Position numbers and translations under genes: made by a program. The notes under the pieces were generated by a model. It made no database searches, was not told where the DNA came from, and saw only the letters and a program-made list of their open reading frames with translations. This document shows, piece after piece, positions 46,076-53,683 of a stretch of DNA of 53,683 bases (position 1 is the first letter of the stretch; every line of letters starts with the position of its first letter). Source of the stretch: Paludibacterium sp. (GTDB lineage Bacteria; Pseudomonadota; Gammaproteobacteria; Burkholderiales; Chromobacteriaceae); assembly GCF_019232825.1 (NCBI RefSeq), contig NZ_JAFAND010000080.1, positions 1 to 53,683 of the forward strand, in the 5' to 3' direction.

Positions 46076-46151
46076 GTAGCGTGCGTTCGCGCAGCAACGC
46101 ACGTTTTGCGAGCGTCCTGAAGCCGTGCGTTGCTGCGCAAACGCACGCTAC
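46076..46151. repeat. Paired REP, near-perfect inverted pair
   Basis: Two copies of the GTGCGTT / AACGCAC hairpin face each other around a ~20-nt linker. The 28-nt ends are inverse copies with one mismatch, running GTAGCG...CGCTAC. It lies between the BON-like and MFS genes, a few bp from the MFS stop. Confidence 0.88.
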
Positions 46152-46155
46152 CCCC

Positions 46156-47556
46156 TCAGGCCCGCGCCGCCTCGCTCACCTTCTTGCCGGCGGCCTGGGT
46201 GCGCGAGCCGATGCGCAAGCAGCTCACCGCCGCCGCGCAGACCGAAATTGCCGCCGCCACCAGCAGGCAATCGCGCGTGCCGGCGATGCCGAATAGGCTC
46301 AGGAACAGCGCCACCATCGCGGCGCCGGTGGTCTGGCCCAACAGGCGCGCGGTCCCGAGCATGCCGCTGGCGCCGCCGCTGCGTTGCGGCGGGGCGGCGG
46401 AGAGCATGGCGAAGTTGTTCGGCGATTGGAAAAAGCCGAAGCCAATGCCGCAAACCGCCATGCGCCAAGCGATATCACCTGGCAGCGGGTGCGCCGGCAA
46501 CGTGCCGAGCAATGCCAGACCCAGCGCAAAAATCGACAAGCCGATGCCGCCGAGCAGACCTGGCGAGTGACCGTGCTCCACCAGCCGGCCGGCCAGCGGC
46601 GCGACCACGACGATGGCCAGCGGCCACGGCGTCAGCAACAGGCCGGTCTCGGCCGCGCTCATGCCGAGCTGGCTCTGCAGATAAAACGGAATCGCCACCA
46701 TCGCCAGCATCTGGGCACAGAACGACGTGATCGAGGTGGCGATCGACAATCCAAACACCGGGATGCGCAACAGATCGAGCGGCAACAGCGGCGAGGGCAG
46801 CGTCATCTGCCGGCGCACGAACAGCGTGCCCACCACGGCGGTGAACAGCAGCAGCGCCCCCAGCTCCAACGGGTTGGCGTGATGGCCGAAGCCGTCCACG
46901 CACACGATCAGCGCACCGAAGGTCAGCGCATTGAGCAGCGCGCTCAGGGAATCAAAGCGGCCGGCGGTCTTGGCCGGGTTGTCCGGCAGGGTTTTCAAGC
47001 CAATGAAAAACGCCGCCACGCCCAACGGCACGTTGATGGCGAAAAGCCACTGCCAGGGCGCGATCGACAGGATGCCAGCGGCCAGCGTCGGCCCGGCGGC
47101 GGAAGACAACGCCACCACCAGCGCATTGAGCGCCATGCCGCGCCCCAAGTGCTCGCGCGGATAGATGATGCGGATCAGCGCGGTATTGACGCTCATGATG
47201 CCGGCGGCGCCGAAGCCCTGTGCGGCGCGCGCCAGCGTCAGGGTCGGCAGGCTGCCGGCGAGCGCGCACAGCAGCGAGGTAACGCTGAATAGCGCCAGGC
47301 CGCATTGGTAAACACGGCGGTAGCCGAAGAAATCGCCGAGCGACGCCAGCGCCAGCAGCGACACCACCACCGCCAGTTGATAGGCGTTGATCACCCAGAT
47401 GGAAGCGGCGGGGCTGGCATGCAGATCGTTGGCAATCGCCGGCAGCGCCACGTTGGCGATGGCGCCATCGAGTACGGAGAGACTGATGGTGAGGGCCACC
47501 GTGGCAATGGCCCAATAGCGTTGCGGGACGGGTACACCGTCATGAGGCGTGTTCAT
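46156..47556 (-). CDS. MFS efflux transporter (DHA2 family)
   Basis: A 466-residue inner-membrane transporter with ~14 hydrophobic segments. The N-terminal signature SVLDGAIANVALPAIANDL is that of the EmrB/QacA-type DHA2 family, followed by motif A LGDFFGYRRVYQCGL and motif C-like GAAGIMSVNTALIR. It likely exports drugs or toxic metabolites by proton antiport. The LysR gene at 47674 is divergent across 117 bp and probably controls it. The C-terminus ends a few bp before the paired REP. Confidence 0.88.
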   Translation of the reverse strand: MNTPHDGVPVPQRYWAIATVALTISLSVLDGAIANVALPAIANDLHASPAASIWVINAYQLAVVVSLLALASLGDFFGYRRVYQCGLALFSVTSLLCALAGSLPTLTLARAAQGFGAAGIMSVNTALIRIIYPREHLGRGMALNALVVALSSAAGPTLAAGILSIAPWQWLFAINVPLGVAAFFIGLKTLPDNPAKTAGRFDSLSALLNALTFGALIVCVDGFGHHANPLELGALLLFTAVVGTLFVRRQMTLPSPLLPLDLLRIPVFGLSIATSITSFCAQMLAMVAIPFYLQSQLGMSAAETGLLLTPWPLAIVVVAPLAGRLVEHGHSPGLLGGIGLSIFALGLALLGTLPAHPLPGDIAWRMAVCGIGFGFFQSPNNFAMLSAAPPQRSGGASGMLGTARLLGQTTGAAMVALFLSLFGIAGTRDCLLVAAAISVCAAAVSCLRIGSRTQAAGKKVSEAARA

Positions 47557-47602
47557 TGGTCGATCAATACAGTTATCGTTCTGTTTTATTTTAATAAAAT
47601 AC

Positions 47603-47623
47603 GATATTCGGTTCTATAATATC
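47603..47623. promoter_or_regulatory. Candidate LysR site (GATATT-N9-AATATC) with TATAAT
   Basis: A perfect 6-bp inverted repeat containing a T-N11-A spacing lies in the A/T-rich region between the divergent MFS and LysR genes. A plus-strand TATAAT at 47615-47620 overlaps it, so bound regulator would meet the LysR gene's own promoter. Confidence 0.5.
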
Positions 47624-47673
47624 ATTCGTCTTAATTGAGTCGTTTTACGACCTAATCAGCATCGAGGTCCGCC

Positions 47674-48588
47674 GTGGAGCTGCGCCAGCTGCATTACTTC
47701 ATTACCGTCGCCAAGGAATTGCACTTCGGCCACGCTGCCGAGCGCCTCGGCATGACCCAGCCGCCGCTCAGCCAGCAGATTCGCGCGCTGGAAGAGGAGC
47801 TGGGCATCCGGCTGTTTCACCGCACCAACCGGCGGGTGGAGCTGACCGAGGCGGGCCAGGCGCTGCAGCAGGACGTCGAGCGCCTGCTCACCGAACTGGA
47901 CCTGGCGGTGTCCCATGCGCGCCATATCCACCAGGGGCAGAGCGGCATTCTGCGATTGGGCATTACCGTCTCGGCGCCGTTTGTCGAAGTGTTCGCGCGC
48001 TCGGTGCTGACGTTTCGCCAGAGCCATCCTCATGTGCAGCTGAGCTTGCACGAGCACGCGTCGCAGGCGCAGGTCGAAGCGCTGCTGGAGCGGCGGCTGG
48101 ATATCGGCATGCTGCGGCCGCTGAATCTGCCGCAAGACCTGGAGGCGATCGAGCTGTTGCGCGAGCCGCTGGTGATGGCGATGCCGATCACCCACCCGAT
48201 GGCGCAAACGCCGCCCGACCAGGCGGTACCGCTGGCCCGCTTCGCCCACGAGGGCTTTGTCGCCTTTCCGCGCGGCGTCGGCTTCGCGCTGGAACGGCAG
48301 ATCAACGAACTGTGCCGCCAGGCCGGCTTCGTGCGCCGCATCGTGCAGGAAGCCCGCGAAACCACCACCCAGATCGCGCTGGTCGCCGCTGGCCTCGGCG
48401 TGGCGATCATCCCGGCCCTGCAGCAGCGTATCCAGGTGCGCACCGTCACCTACCGCACCATCGCCGACGAAGCGGCGCAATCGTCGATCTGGATGGTGTA
48501 CCGGCGCTTTCAGCAAAACTCGCTGGTGCGCGATTTCATCAACCTGGTGCGAACGGAGTTGGCGCGGGAGGGGAAGAATGATCCCTGA
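47674..48588 (+). CDS. LysR-family transcriptional regulator (BenM/CatR-like)
   Basis: A 304-residue LysR regulator. The N-terminus VELRQLHYFITVAKELHFGHAAERLGMTQPPLSQQIRALEEELG is characteristic of the BenM/CatM/CbnR group, which senses aromatic or chloroaromatic intermediates. A PBP-like effector domain spans ~90-290. The start is GTG at 47674, 7 nt after GAGGT. It is divergent from the MFS gene, its likely target. Confidence 0.9.
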   Translation: MELRQLHYFITVAKELHFGHAAERLGMTQPPLSQQIRALEEELGIRLFHRTNRRVELTEAGQALQQDVERLLTELDLAVSHARHIHQGQSGILRLGITVSAPFVEVFARSVLTFRQSHPHVQLSLHEHASQAQVEALLERRLDIGMLRPLNLPQDLEAIELLREPLVMAMPITHPMAQTPPDQAVPLARFAHEGFVAFPRGVGFALERQINELCRQAGFVRRIVQEARETTTQIALVAAGLGVAIIPALQQRIQVRTVTYRTIADEAAQSSIWMVYRRFQQNSLVRDFINLVRTELAREGKNDP

Positions 48589-48723
48589 TCGACGCTCCAC
48601 CCACCCACTGACATGACGATTCAAGTTCATCGCCAGTTTTGTGACTGTTTGTGACATATTGTTATGTTATATGTACTAAACTACCGTCACATTTCAACTG
48701 CAATGGAATTGTTAGGATCGATC

Positions 48724-49191
48724 ATGCATAAAAAAACGGCCTGTGCGTTCGTGGCCCTCACCATCGCACTCGGCGGCTGCGCTGCTGATTTTCAGTCGTC
48801 CGCCTCGGACAATGAGATGCAGCAACGCCAGGAACTGGCGACGCGATTGACGATGAAGCTGATCTCAGTGGACTCCCAAGCAGCAACGAGCATTCAAGGG
48901 ATCATGCCGAATGGCGTTTCGAGATTGCCTGTGGCGCAGCTCTCCAACATCATGGTCCATCCCGCGCAGGCCAATGCCGCCCCGGTGCCGGCAAACCATT
49001 TCGAAATCAAAAAGTCGACTTCCGCGGAAGTCGAAAACCTGCTGGGCACACCGGGTTATACGCTCAAGCATAAGAATGAATCGTTCACGTACACCTACAG
49101 AGCCGTGGCGAATTTCTACGTCACCTACCTGTTCGACAAGAGCAATGCCCTGCAAACCATCTATGCCTATCGCGACGACAATTTGAATTGA
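48724..49191 (+). CDS. BamE/SmpA-like small lipoprotein
   Basis: A 155-residue predicted lipoprotein: MHKKTACAFVALTIALGGC, with the lipobox Cys at residue 19. The C-terminal ~65 residues (STSAEVENLLGTPGYTLKHK, FTYTYRAVANFYVTYLFD) resemble the BamE/SmpA_OmlA fold. The match is by pattern only. The first half is Gln/Ser/Ala-rich and may be disordered. AGGA is 8 nt before the ATG at 48724. A-T-rich upstream sequence with repeated TTTGTGAC may hold the promoter. Confidence 0.7.
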   Translation: MHKKTACAFVALTIALGGCAADFQSSASDNEMQQRQELATRLTMKLISVDSQAATSIQGIMPNGVSRLPVAQLSNIMVHPAQANAAPVPANHFEIKKSTSAEVENLLGTPGYTLKHKNESFTYTYRAVANFYVTYLFDKSNALQTIYAYRDDNLN

Positions 49192-49225
49192 GAGCGTAAA
49201 GGCCTGTTTGTAAACCTCATGTTAT

Positions 49226-49251
49226 GGTGCGTTGCTACGCGAACGCACTAC
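49226..49251. repeat. Single REP hairpin (reverse orientation)
   Basis: GTGCGTT and GAACGCAC arms, ending CTAC on the plus strand. It belongs to the family's first-hairpin type, in a repeat-dense intergenic stretch (49192-49405). Confidence 0.75.
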
Positions 49252-49357
49252 TCACATCTAGCGTGCTAGTACTACTGCGTTAGCTCCTGGTCTCGCCTCG
49301 CGGCGGCATTGGCGCAATGCCGCGCATTGCGCGGCGATTGCTCCCTACGATCCCGGA

Positions 49358-49398
49358 TGCGCACTCGCGTAGGGCGCACTCGCCGAAGGCAGTGCGCC
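49358..49398. repeat. Single REP hairpin, covarying subtype
   Basis: The reverse complement gives GCGCACT / AGTGCGC arms followed by CCTAC, the closest relative of the copy at 30959. A degenerate third hairpin (GCGCATTGC...) may precede it at ~49320-49349. No gene is seen in 49192-49405. Confidence 0.7.
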
Positions 49399-49405
49399 AT
49401 AGATA

Positions 49406-51043
49406 CTAGGCAGGCAGCACCGTCAAAAACGCGGACAGCGCCAGCGCTGCAATGCCGCCGGCCAAGGCCAGATAAGGCAGCAACCCGGCGCGCGCGCACG
49501 GCAGCGCCATGTCCTCGGCCATCGACGGCGGAAATTGGCCTTTGTCCTGCCAGTAGTGGCGATAGGCAAAGACCGGCAGGATCATCAGCACCGTCAGCAG
49601 CCCATTACGCAGTGTGTGTTCGCCCTGAAAGTTCGCGCCCGCTCCCACGAAGACCAGATCCAGATAGCCCAGCCCGGCGCCGAAGGCCAACAGCCACAGG
49701 CTGCAACGATAGGGCCGTATCCAGTCCGCGCGGTCCATGCGGTGAATCCACCCCGCTTGCAGATTGAGAAAAACGAAAATCATGTAGCAGACATTGGAAA
49801 CCGACAGCACCACCATGTCGTTCGACATCAACAACAGAAGCAGATTGAACAGCAAGTCCGTCCACATCGCACAGGTCGGCGCGCCTTGGGCATTCACCCG
49901 CGACAGATAACGCGGCAGCCAGCCATCGCACGAGGCCTGATAAAGCGTACGCGACGACCCCATCATCGAGGTCATCACGATCAGCAGAATCGACAACACC
50001 AGCATGGCGACGATGAGGCGCGTCAGCAGGAACCCGCCGCCAATGAAACGCGCCATGGCCGTGCCGACGCCGGAACCATCGACGATCGCCGGCGCCAGCA
50101 TGCCCTGCAAGCCCAGTTTGCCTTGAAAGGCCATGGGCACCGCAATGAACATGAACAGGCACAACAGACCGGACGAGAAAATAGCGCGGAAAGTATCCTG
50201 CCGGGGATTGCGGAACTCGCGGGTGTAACAGACGGCGGTCTCGAAGCCGAACGTCGACCAACACGCCAAGAACATCGCACCCAAGGCGGTGCTGACGCCC
50301 GCGGCGTTCCAGCTGCCCATCACGGAGCCACCGGCGGCGTCGTGCGCCAAGGGCAGCAACGGCAAAAAATGCTGCGATGGCATCGCGCCGGTCGCCAAGG
50401 GCACCAGCGCGATGATCAATAGCGGCGCCAATGAGGCGATGCCGAGGATTTTTTGGGTCTTGGCCGCCGAGGCTGCGCCGCTGTGCTGCAATTTGAACGT
50501 CAGCAACAAAAAACAGGCGGCAAGCACGAAGGTGGCGTTCACGCGCAAGGTCAGACCCTGGCTGATGCCACCAAGATCAAGCAGGGTGATTTGCCACGTA
50601 TTGATCGCGGCATCGGCGGGAAAGCCATTACTGAGCACATAGCTGGCCGCTAGGCTAGACCCCAGGGCCAACATGGGCGACCAGGCGATCCAGTTGCACC
50701 AGACGGAAACCGGCGCCAAAAACTTGCTGTAAGGCGCCCATGCCATCGCGCCGTACACCGACGCGCCGCCAGACTTGTGCGGATACAGCCCCGAGATCTC
50801 GGCATAGGTAAACGACTGGACGAATCCCACCAGAATCGCCGCGATCCAAATCAGCCACGCGGGCGTGCCGATCGTGGCCGAGACCCCGCCGATGGTGAAC
50901 AGCACCCCGGCCGGCACACCGCTGGTCACCCAGAACGCATCCTTCCAGTTCAGATTACGGTGCATGTGAAGCGCCCCGCCCTGAGTGGCATCCTGATGTA
51001 TCGACGCCCCGGCGTCGAGGACCTTCTCGTGTTGCATGCTCAC
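49406..51043 (-). CDS. APC-family amino-acid permease
   Basis: A 545-residue inner-membrane amino-acid/polyamine/organocation permease with ~12 hydrophobic segments. Helix 1 shows SGVPAGVLFTIGGVSATIG, the unwound small-residue motif of APC transporters. STFGFETAVCYTREFRNP lies in helix 6-7, again family-typical. The GTG at 51043 has GGAGG 6 nt upstream, whereas the in-frame ATG at 51037 is 12 nt from it, so the GTG is favoured. Divergent from the choline-dehydrogenase-like gene, it may import the amine substrate or a related amino acid (inference). Confidence 0.87.
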   Translation of the reverse strand: MSMQHEKVLDAGASIHQDATQGGALHMHRNLNWKDAFWVTSGVPAGVLFTIGGVSATIGTPAWLIWIAAILVGFVQSFTYAEISGLYPHKSGGASVYGAMAWAPYSKFLAPVSVWCNWIAWSPMLALGSSLAASYVLSNGFPADAAINTWQITLLDLGGISQGLTLRVNATFVLAACFLLLTFKLQHSGAASAAKTQKILGIASLAPLLIIALVPLATGAMPSQHFLPLLPLAHDAAGGSVMGSWNAAGVSTALGAMFLACWSTFGFETAVCYTREFRNPRQDTFRAIFSSGLLCLFMFIAVPMAFQGKLGLQGMLAPAIVDGSGVGTAMARFIGGGFLLTRLIVAMLVLSILLIVMTSMMGSSRTLYQASCDGWLPRYLSRVNAQGAPTCAMWTDLLFNLLLLLMSNDMVVLSVSNVCYMIFVFLNLQAGWIHRMDRADWIRPYRCSLWLLAFGAGLGYLDLVFVGAGANFQGEHTLRNGLLTVLMILPVFAYRHYWQDKGQFPPSMAEDMALPCARAGLLPYLALAGGIAALALSAFLTVLPA

Positions 51044-51134
51044 CGTGTTCCTCCTGTTGGACGCTGGCGGGCATGCCCTGCCAACAGACCGGCGGCATGA
51101 CGGCGTCACGCTTTTTCATTATCTCTTTCCTGAA

Positions 51135-51173
51135 GGATTTGAGACCCGACCAAAAGGGCGAGGTCTCAAATCC
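51135..51173. repeat. Perfect 12-bp inverted repeat between the permease and GMC genes
   Basis: GGATTTGAGACC (51135-51146) and GGTCTCAAATCC (51162-51173) flank a 15-nt spacer. It lies in the 186-bp divergent region. It may be an operator, a bidirectional terminator-like hairpin, or a second palindromic repeat family. Only one copy occurs in this window. Confidence 0.6.
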
Positions 51174-51229
51174 GCGCGGAGACGATACATTCCCGAATCT
51201 CCGGCGGTGGGGCAATGGAAAGGACAGAG

Positions 51230-52897
51230 ATGAGCACGGTTGAGGAGTTCGATTACATCATTGTCGGCGCAGGCTCGGCCGGATGCGTGCTGGCGGCCAG
51301 ACTGACCGAAGACCCGGATGTCAGCGTACTGCTGCTCGAAGCCGGCGGGCCGGATTGGCGACTCGACTGGCGCACGCAAATGCCCGCCGCGCTGGCCTAC
51401 CCATTGCAAGGCACCACCTATAACTGGGCGTACTCGACCGAGCCGGAACCGTACATGGGGCGTCGGCGCATGAGCCAGGGCAGAGGCAAAGGGCTCGGCG
51501 GCTCGTCGCTGATCAACGGCATGGTGTACATCCGCGGCAATGCGCTCGACTATGAAGGCTGGGCCGCGCGGAAAGGCCTGGAAAACTGGCGTTACGCCGA
51601 TTGCTTGCCGTATTTTCGCAAGGCGGAAACCTACGACAAAGGGCCGAACGACTACCATGGCGGCGACGGCCCCTTGCATGTCACCACCCCCAAAGCCGAT
51701 ATCAGCCCGCTGTTCGAGGCCTTTCTTCAAGCGGCGGAACAAGCCGGCCACCCGCGCACCGCGGATCTGAACGGTTTCCAGCAGGAAGGCTTTGGCATGA
51801 TGGACCGGACCACCACGCCGACGGGCCGGCGCTGCAGCACTTCGCTGGCCTACCTGGATCAAGCCAAACAGCGCCCGCAACTCACCGTGCGCACGCGCGC
51901 GCTGGCGGACCGTATCCTGTTCCAAGGCGTGCGCGCCGTTGGCGTCGCCTACCTGCAAGGCGAACAGCCGCGCCAAGCGCGCGCCAGACGCGAGGTGATC
52001 GTCAGCAACGGAGCGATCGGCTCGCCGCAGCTACTGCTACGCTCCGGCATCGGCCATGCCGACGAGTTGCGACAGCACGGCATCGCGCCGGTCCTTCATC
52101 TACGCGGCGTGGGCGAGAACCTGCAGGATCATCTGGAGATGTACCTGCAGTACGAATGCACCCAGCCGGTCACGCTCTACCCGGCGCTGCAGTGGTGGAA
52201 CAAACCGGCCATCGGCGTGGAATGGTATCTGCGCGGCAGCGGCATCGGCGCATCCAATCATTTCGAGGCGGGCGGGTTCATTCGCAGCGGCACGGCATTC
52301 GACTGGCCGAACCTGCAATACCATTTCTTCCCGCTGGCGGCGAATTACGACGGCAGCAATCCGGTCCGCTGCCACGGCTTCCAATGCCATGTCGGCTCAA
52401 TGCGCTCGCTCAGCACCGGCTTCGTCAAGCTAGCGGGACGCGATCCGCGCCTGCCCCCCCGGCTGCGCTTCAACTACATGGCGCAAGACGCCGACTGGCG
52501 CGAATTTCGCGCCGGGGTCCGCCTCACGCGCGACATCATTGCCCAGCAAGCGCTGAGCGGATTCCGCGGCCGTGAAATCCAGCCGGGCATCGCGGTGCAA
52601 AGCAATGCCGAGATCGACGCCTTTGTCCGCCGCCACGCCGAAACGGCGCTGCATCCCTGCTGCAGCTGCAAGATGGGCGCCGAAGACGACCCGACGGCGG
52701 TCGTCGACGGCGAAGGACGGGTCCATGGCGCCAGCGGTCTGCGCGTGATCGACGCCTCGATCATGCCGCAAATCATCACCGGCAATCTGAATGCCCCGAC
52801 CATCATGATGGCCGAAAAACTGGCGGACGCGATTCGCGGGCACGCGCCGCTACGGCCGGCGAACGTGCCGTTTTACCGGGCGGACCGGCGCGCTTGA
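51230..52897 (+). CDS. GMC oxidoreductase, choline-dehydrogenase-like
   Basis: A 555-residue FAD-dependent oxidoreductase of the GMC family, closest in pattern to choline dehydrogenase (BetA), which oxidises choline to betaine aldehyde and on to glycine betaine. The ADP-binding motif [17 protein letters not shown] is at the N-terminus. The GMC signature [20 protein letters not shown] lies near 85. Catalytic His475 is in HPCCSCKMG (usually HPSCSCKMG) and Asn519 in TGNLNAPT, spaced 44 residues apart as in choline oxidases. The ATG at 51230 follows AAGGA. No betaine-aldehyde dehydrogenase is adjacent, so another alcohol substrate is possible. Confidence 0.88.
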   Translation: MSTVEEFDYIIVGAGSAGCVLAARLTEDPDVSVLLLEAGGPDWRLDWRTQMPAALAYPLQGTTYNWAYSTEPEPYMGRRRMSQGRGKGLGGSSLINGMVYIRGNALDYEGWAARKGLENWRYADCLPYFRKAETYDKGPNDYHGGDGPLHVTTPKADISPLFEAFLQAAEQAGHPRTADLNGFQQEGFGMMDRTTTPTGRRCSTSLAYLDQAKQRPQLTVRTRALADRILFQGVRAVGVAYLQGEQPRQARARREVIVSNGAIGSPQLLLRSGIGHADELRQHGIAPVLHLRGVGENLQDHLEMYLQYECTQPVTLYPALQWWNKPAIGVEWYLRGSGIGASNHFEAGGFIRSGTAFDWPNLQYHFFPLAANYDGSNPVRCHGFQCHVGSMRSLSTGFVKLAGRDPRLPPRLRFNYMAQDADWREFRAGVRLTRDIIAQQALSGFRGREIQPGIAVQSNAEIDAFVRRHAETALHPCCSCKMGAEDDPTAVVDGEGRVHGASGLRVIDASIMPQIITGNLNAPTIMMAEKLADAIRGHAPLRPANVPFYRADRRA

Positions 52898-53160
52898 CGG
52901 ATCGCGATCATCCCGTGGACCGCTACGATCTCATTGGCTTAGTTGGCGTTACCGCCTATTTGGCGGCATATTTCGGCGTGCAGCTGATGGGCTGGCGTAC
53001 GAATAGCGCCGGTTATCTCGCGCTCAATGTCTTCGGCCCGCTCTGTATCCTGGTTTCCCTGGCGCACAGTTTTAACCTGGCCGCCTTCGTCACCCAATGC
53101 GCCTGGCTGGCGATCACGCTCTTCGGCGGCTGGCGGGCCTGGCGCAAGAACGGCGCCTGA
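52894..53160 (+). CDS. CBU_0592-like small membrane protein
   Basis: An 88-residue protein with three hydrophobic helices: [20 protein letters not shown], then [16 protein letters not shown] and [17 protein letters not shown]. This is the pattern of the CBU_0592-like small membrane family, function unknown. It starts at a TTG that overlaps the GMC stop (TTGA), suggesting coupling to that gene. A GTG at 52915 is a less supported alternative. Confidence 0.72.
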   Translation: MTDRDHPVDRYDLIGLVGVTAYLAAYFGVQLMGWRTNSAGYLALNVFGPLCILVSLAHSFNLAAFVTQCAWLAITLFGGWRAWRKNGA

Positions 53161-53191
53161 TGCCCCCGGGGCAGGGAATAACGTGTGGGTA

Positions 53192-53307
53192 AGAATCTCT
53201 AACAAAAGCACCGGCCAGGTTTTGTAGCGCGCATTCGCCGCAGGCAATGCACGTCTTGCGCGAGTCCTCAGGCCGTGCGTTGCTTCGCGAACGCACGCTA
53301 CCCAACC
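53192..53307. mobile_element. Second MITE-like copy with paired REP (one end lost)
   Basis: In reverse orientation this copy shares its core with 35371-35498: the GGTTGGGTAGCG start, both hairpins (REP pair at 53224-53301) and the end AGAATCTCTAACAAAA (53192-53207). It lacks 12 bp that the other copy has near that end. The opposite inverted repeat is missing, and the unit stops just short of the jetD-type gene. Confidence 0.6.
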
Positions 53308-53318
53308 GTGACACGGCA

Positions 53319-53683
53319 TTACCGCGGCAATTGCCCGAGCATGCGGCTGACCCAGCCGAATCCCAAATGCTCTTGCTCAAGGCGAACGCCTGCGCCGAGG
53401 CGGTTGTCGCGCAGATCGTCATAGAGTGCCCGTTCTTCCACGGTCAGTCTGGGGAGATCCGCGCGTTGCGGCTTGTCCTCCACTCCCCATAGCTCGCGAT
53501 GGGCGTTCAATGTCTCCCTATCCATCAAAATCGAGACCACATGGGGAAAATGCTCGCGCAACTGATTCAAAATGGCGAAGCCATGCGTATCGATATCACC
53601 CCAGTAATGGACCGTGCATGCCGCCAGCCACTGCGCGCGCGACAAGATATCCCATCCATATCCGGAGCCGAAAATGGCCATTG
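53319..53683 (-). CDS. jetD: Wadjet-type JetD nuclease subunit, C-terminal part (partial)
   Basis: A 120-residue fragment cut by the window edge, the true start lying beyond 53683. It matches the DUF2220 C-terminal Toprim-like region of JetD: AIFGSGYGWDIL, HYWGDIDTHGFAILNQLR with the acidic GDID pair, VVSILMDRETL, and LYDDLRDNRLGAGVRLEQE. JetD is the topoisomerase-VI-like nuclease of the Wadjet (JetABCD) SMC system that destroys foreign plasmids. JetD is normally last in the operon, which agrees with the minus-strand orientation and with the stop lying inside the window. jetABC should lie to the right (inference). Confidence 0.83.
   Translation of the reverse strand, partial: MAIFGSGYGWDILSRAQWLAACTVHYWGDIDTHGFAILNQLREHFPHVVSILMDRETLNAHRELWGVEDKPQRADLPRLTVEERALYDDLRDNRLGAGVRLEQEHLGFGWVSRMLGQLPR

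Noticed and set aside
46005-46097. An upstream extension of the BON-domain gene to 46097
   Set aside because: The added residues are a translation of the REP element (MLRERTL...) and the signal peptide begins later, at about 46004.

Overview
The window reads as chromosomal DNA of a GC-rich betaproteobacterium. Gene content and protein style (FbpABC iron uptake, sdaC-sdaA, TPR-sulfotransferases, BtsS/BtsR, many LysR/AraC regulators) fit the Neisseriales/Chromobacteriaceae best. There is no rRNA or marker gene, so the taxonomic call is inference. No tRNA, rRNA, CRISPR array or prophage was seen. Genes are short, independent operons on both strands, typical of a metabolically flexible free-living bacterium.

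Layout. 1-491: a half REP hairpin, a 26-bp perfect palindrome and an N-terminal relic of a GNAT acetyltransferase gene. 492-2366: AI-2E family permease with a long C-terminal extension. 2395-6072 (minus): fbpABC ferric-iron ABC operon behind a Fur-box promoter. 6234-9218: LysE exporter, LysR regulator, membrane lipoprotein, NTF2-like protein. 9420-11961: two lipoproteins and a DUF347 membrane protein. 12120-12917: glutamate-racemase homologue with both catalytic cysteines changed to serine. 13094-16216: MHYT/PAS hybrid kinase whose C-terminus is encoded by a REP repeat. 16228-18676: divergent LysR/MFS pair. 18721-19683: D-2-hydroxyacid dehydrogenase. 19715-25203: two large divergent TPR-sulfotransferase paralogues. 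25276-25926: HD-GYP phosphodiesterase. 26021-27926: an orphan intimin-type beta-barrel followed by a secreted Cys-rich protein, a candidate two-gene surface system. 28180-33449: sdaC-sdaA (serine uptake and deamination to pyruvate), then a BtsS/BtsR-like two-component system whose predicted pyruvate pocket is largely substituted.

33523-36802 is the accessory, defence-like part: a Fic protein with iterated operator repeats, a cupin, a MITE-like element, and a RES toxin with an unusual antitoxin. 36884-45375 returns to regulatory and metabolic genes: GlxA-type regulator, small membrane proteins, a cytoplasmic chemoreceptor, AraC regulator, GH3 beta-glucosidase. 45459-52897 holds a BON protein, an MFS/LysR divergent pair, a BamE-like lipoprotein, and an amino-acid permease divergent from a choline-dehydrogenase-like GMC oxidoreductase. 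The right edge cuts the 3' end of a jetD-type gene, suggesting a Wadjet anti-plasmid system just outside.

A family of GTAG-headed palindromic repeats (REP type) recurs at least nine times as single hairpins or paired elements. Two of the pairs sit in a larger MITE-like unit, one copy of which has recognisable terminal inverted repeats. Short regulatory palindromes lie in many of the divergent promoter regions.
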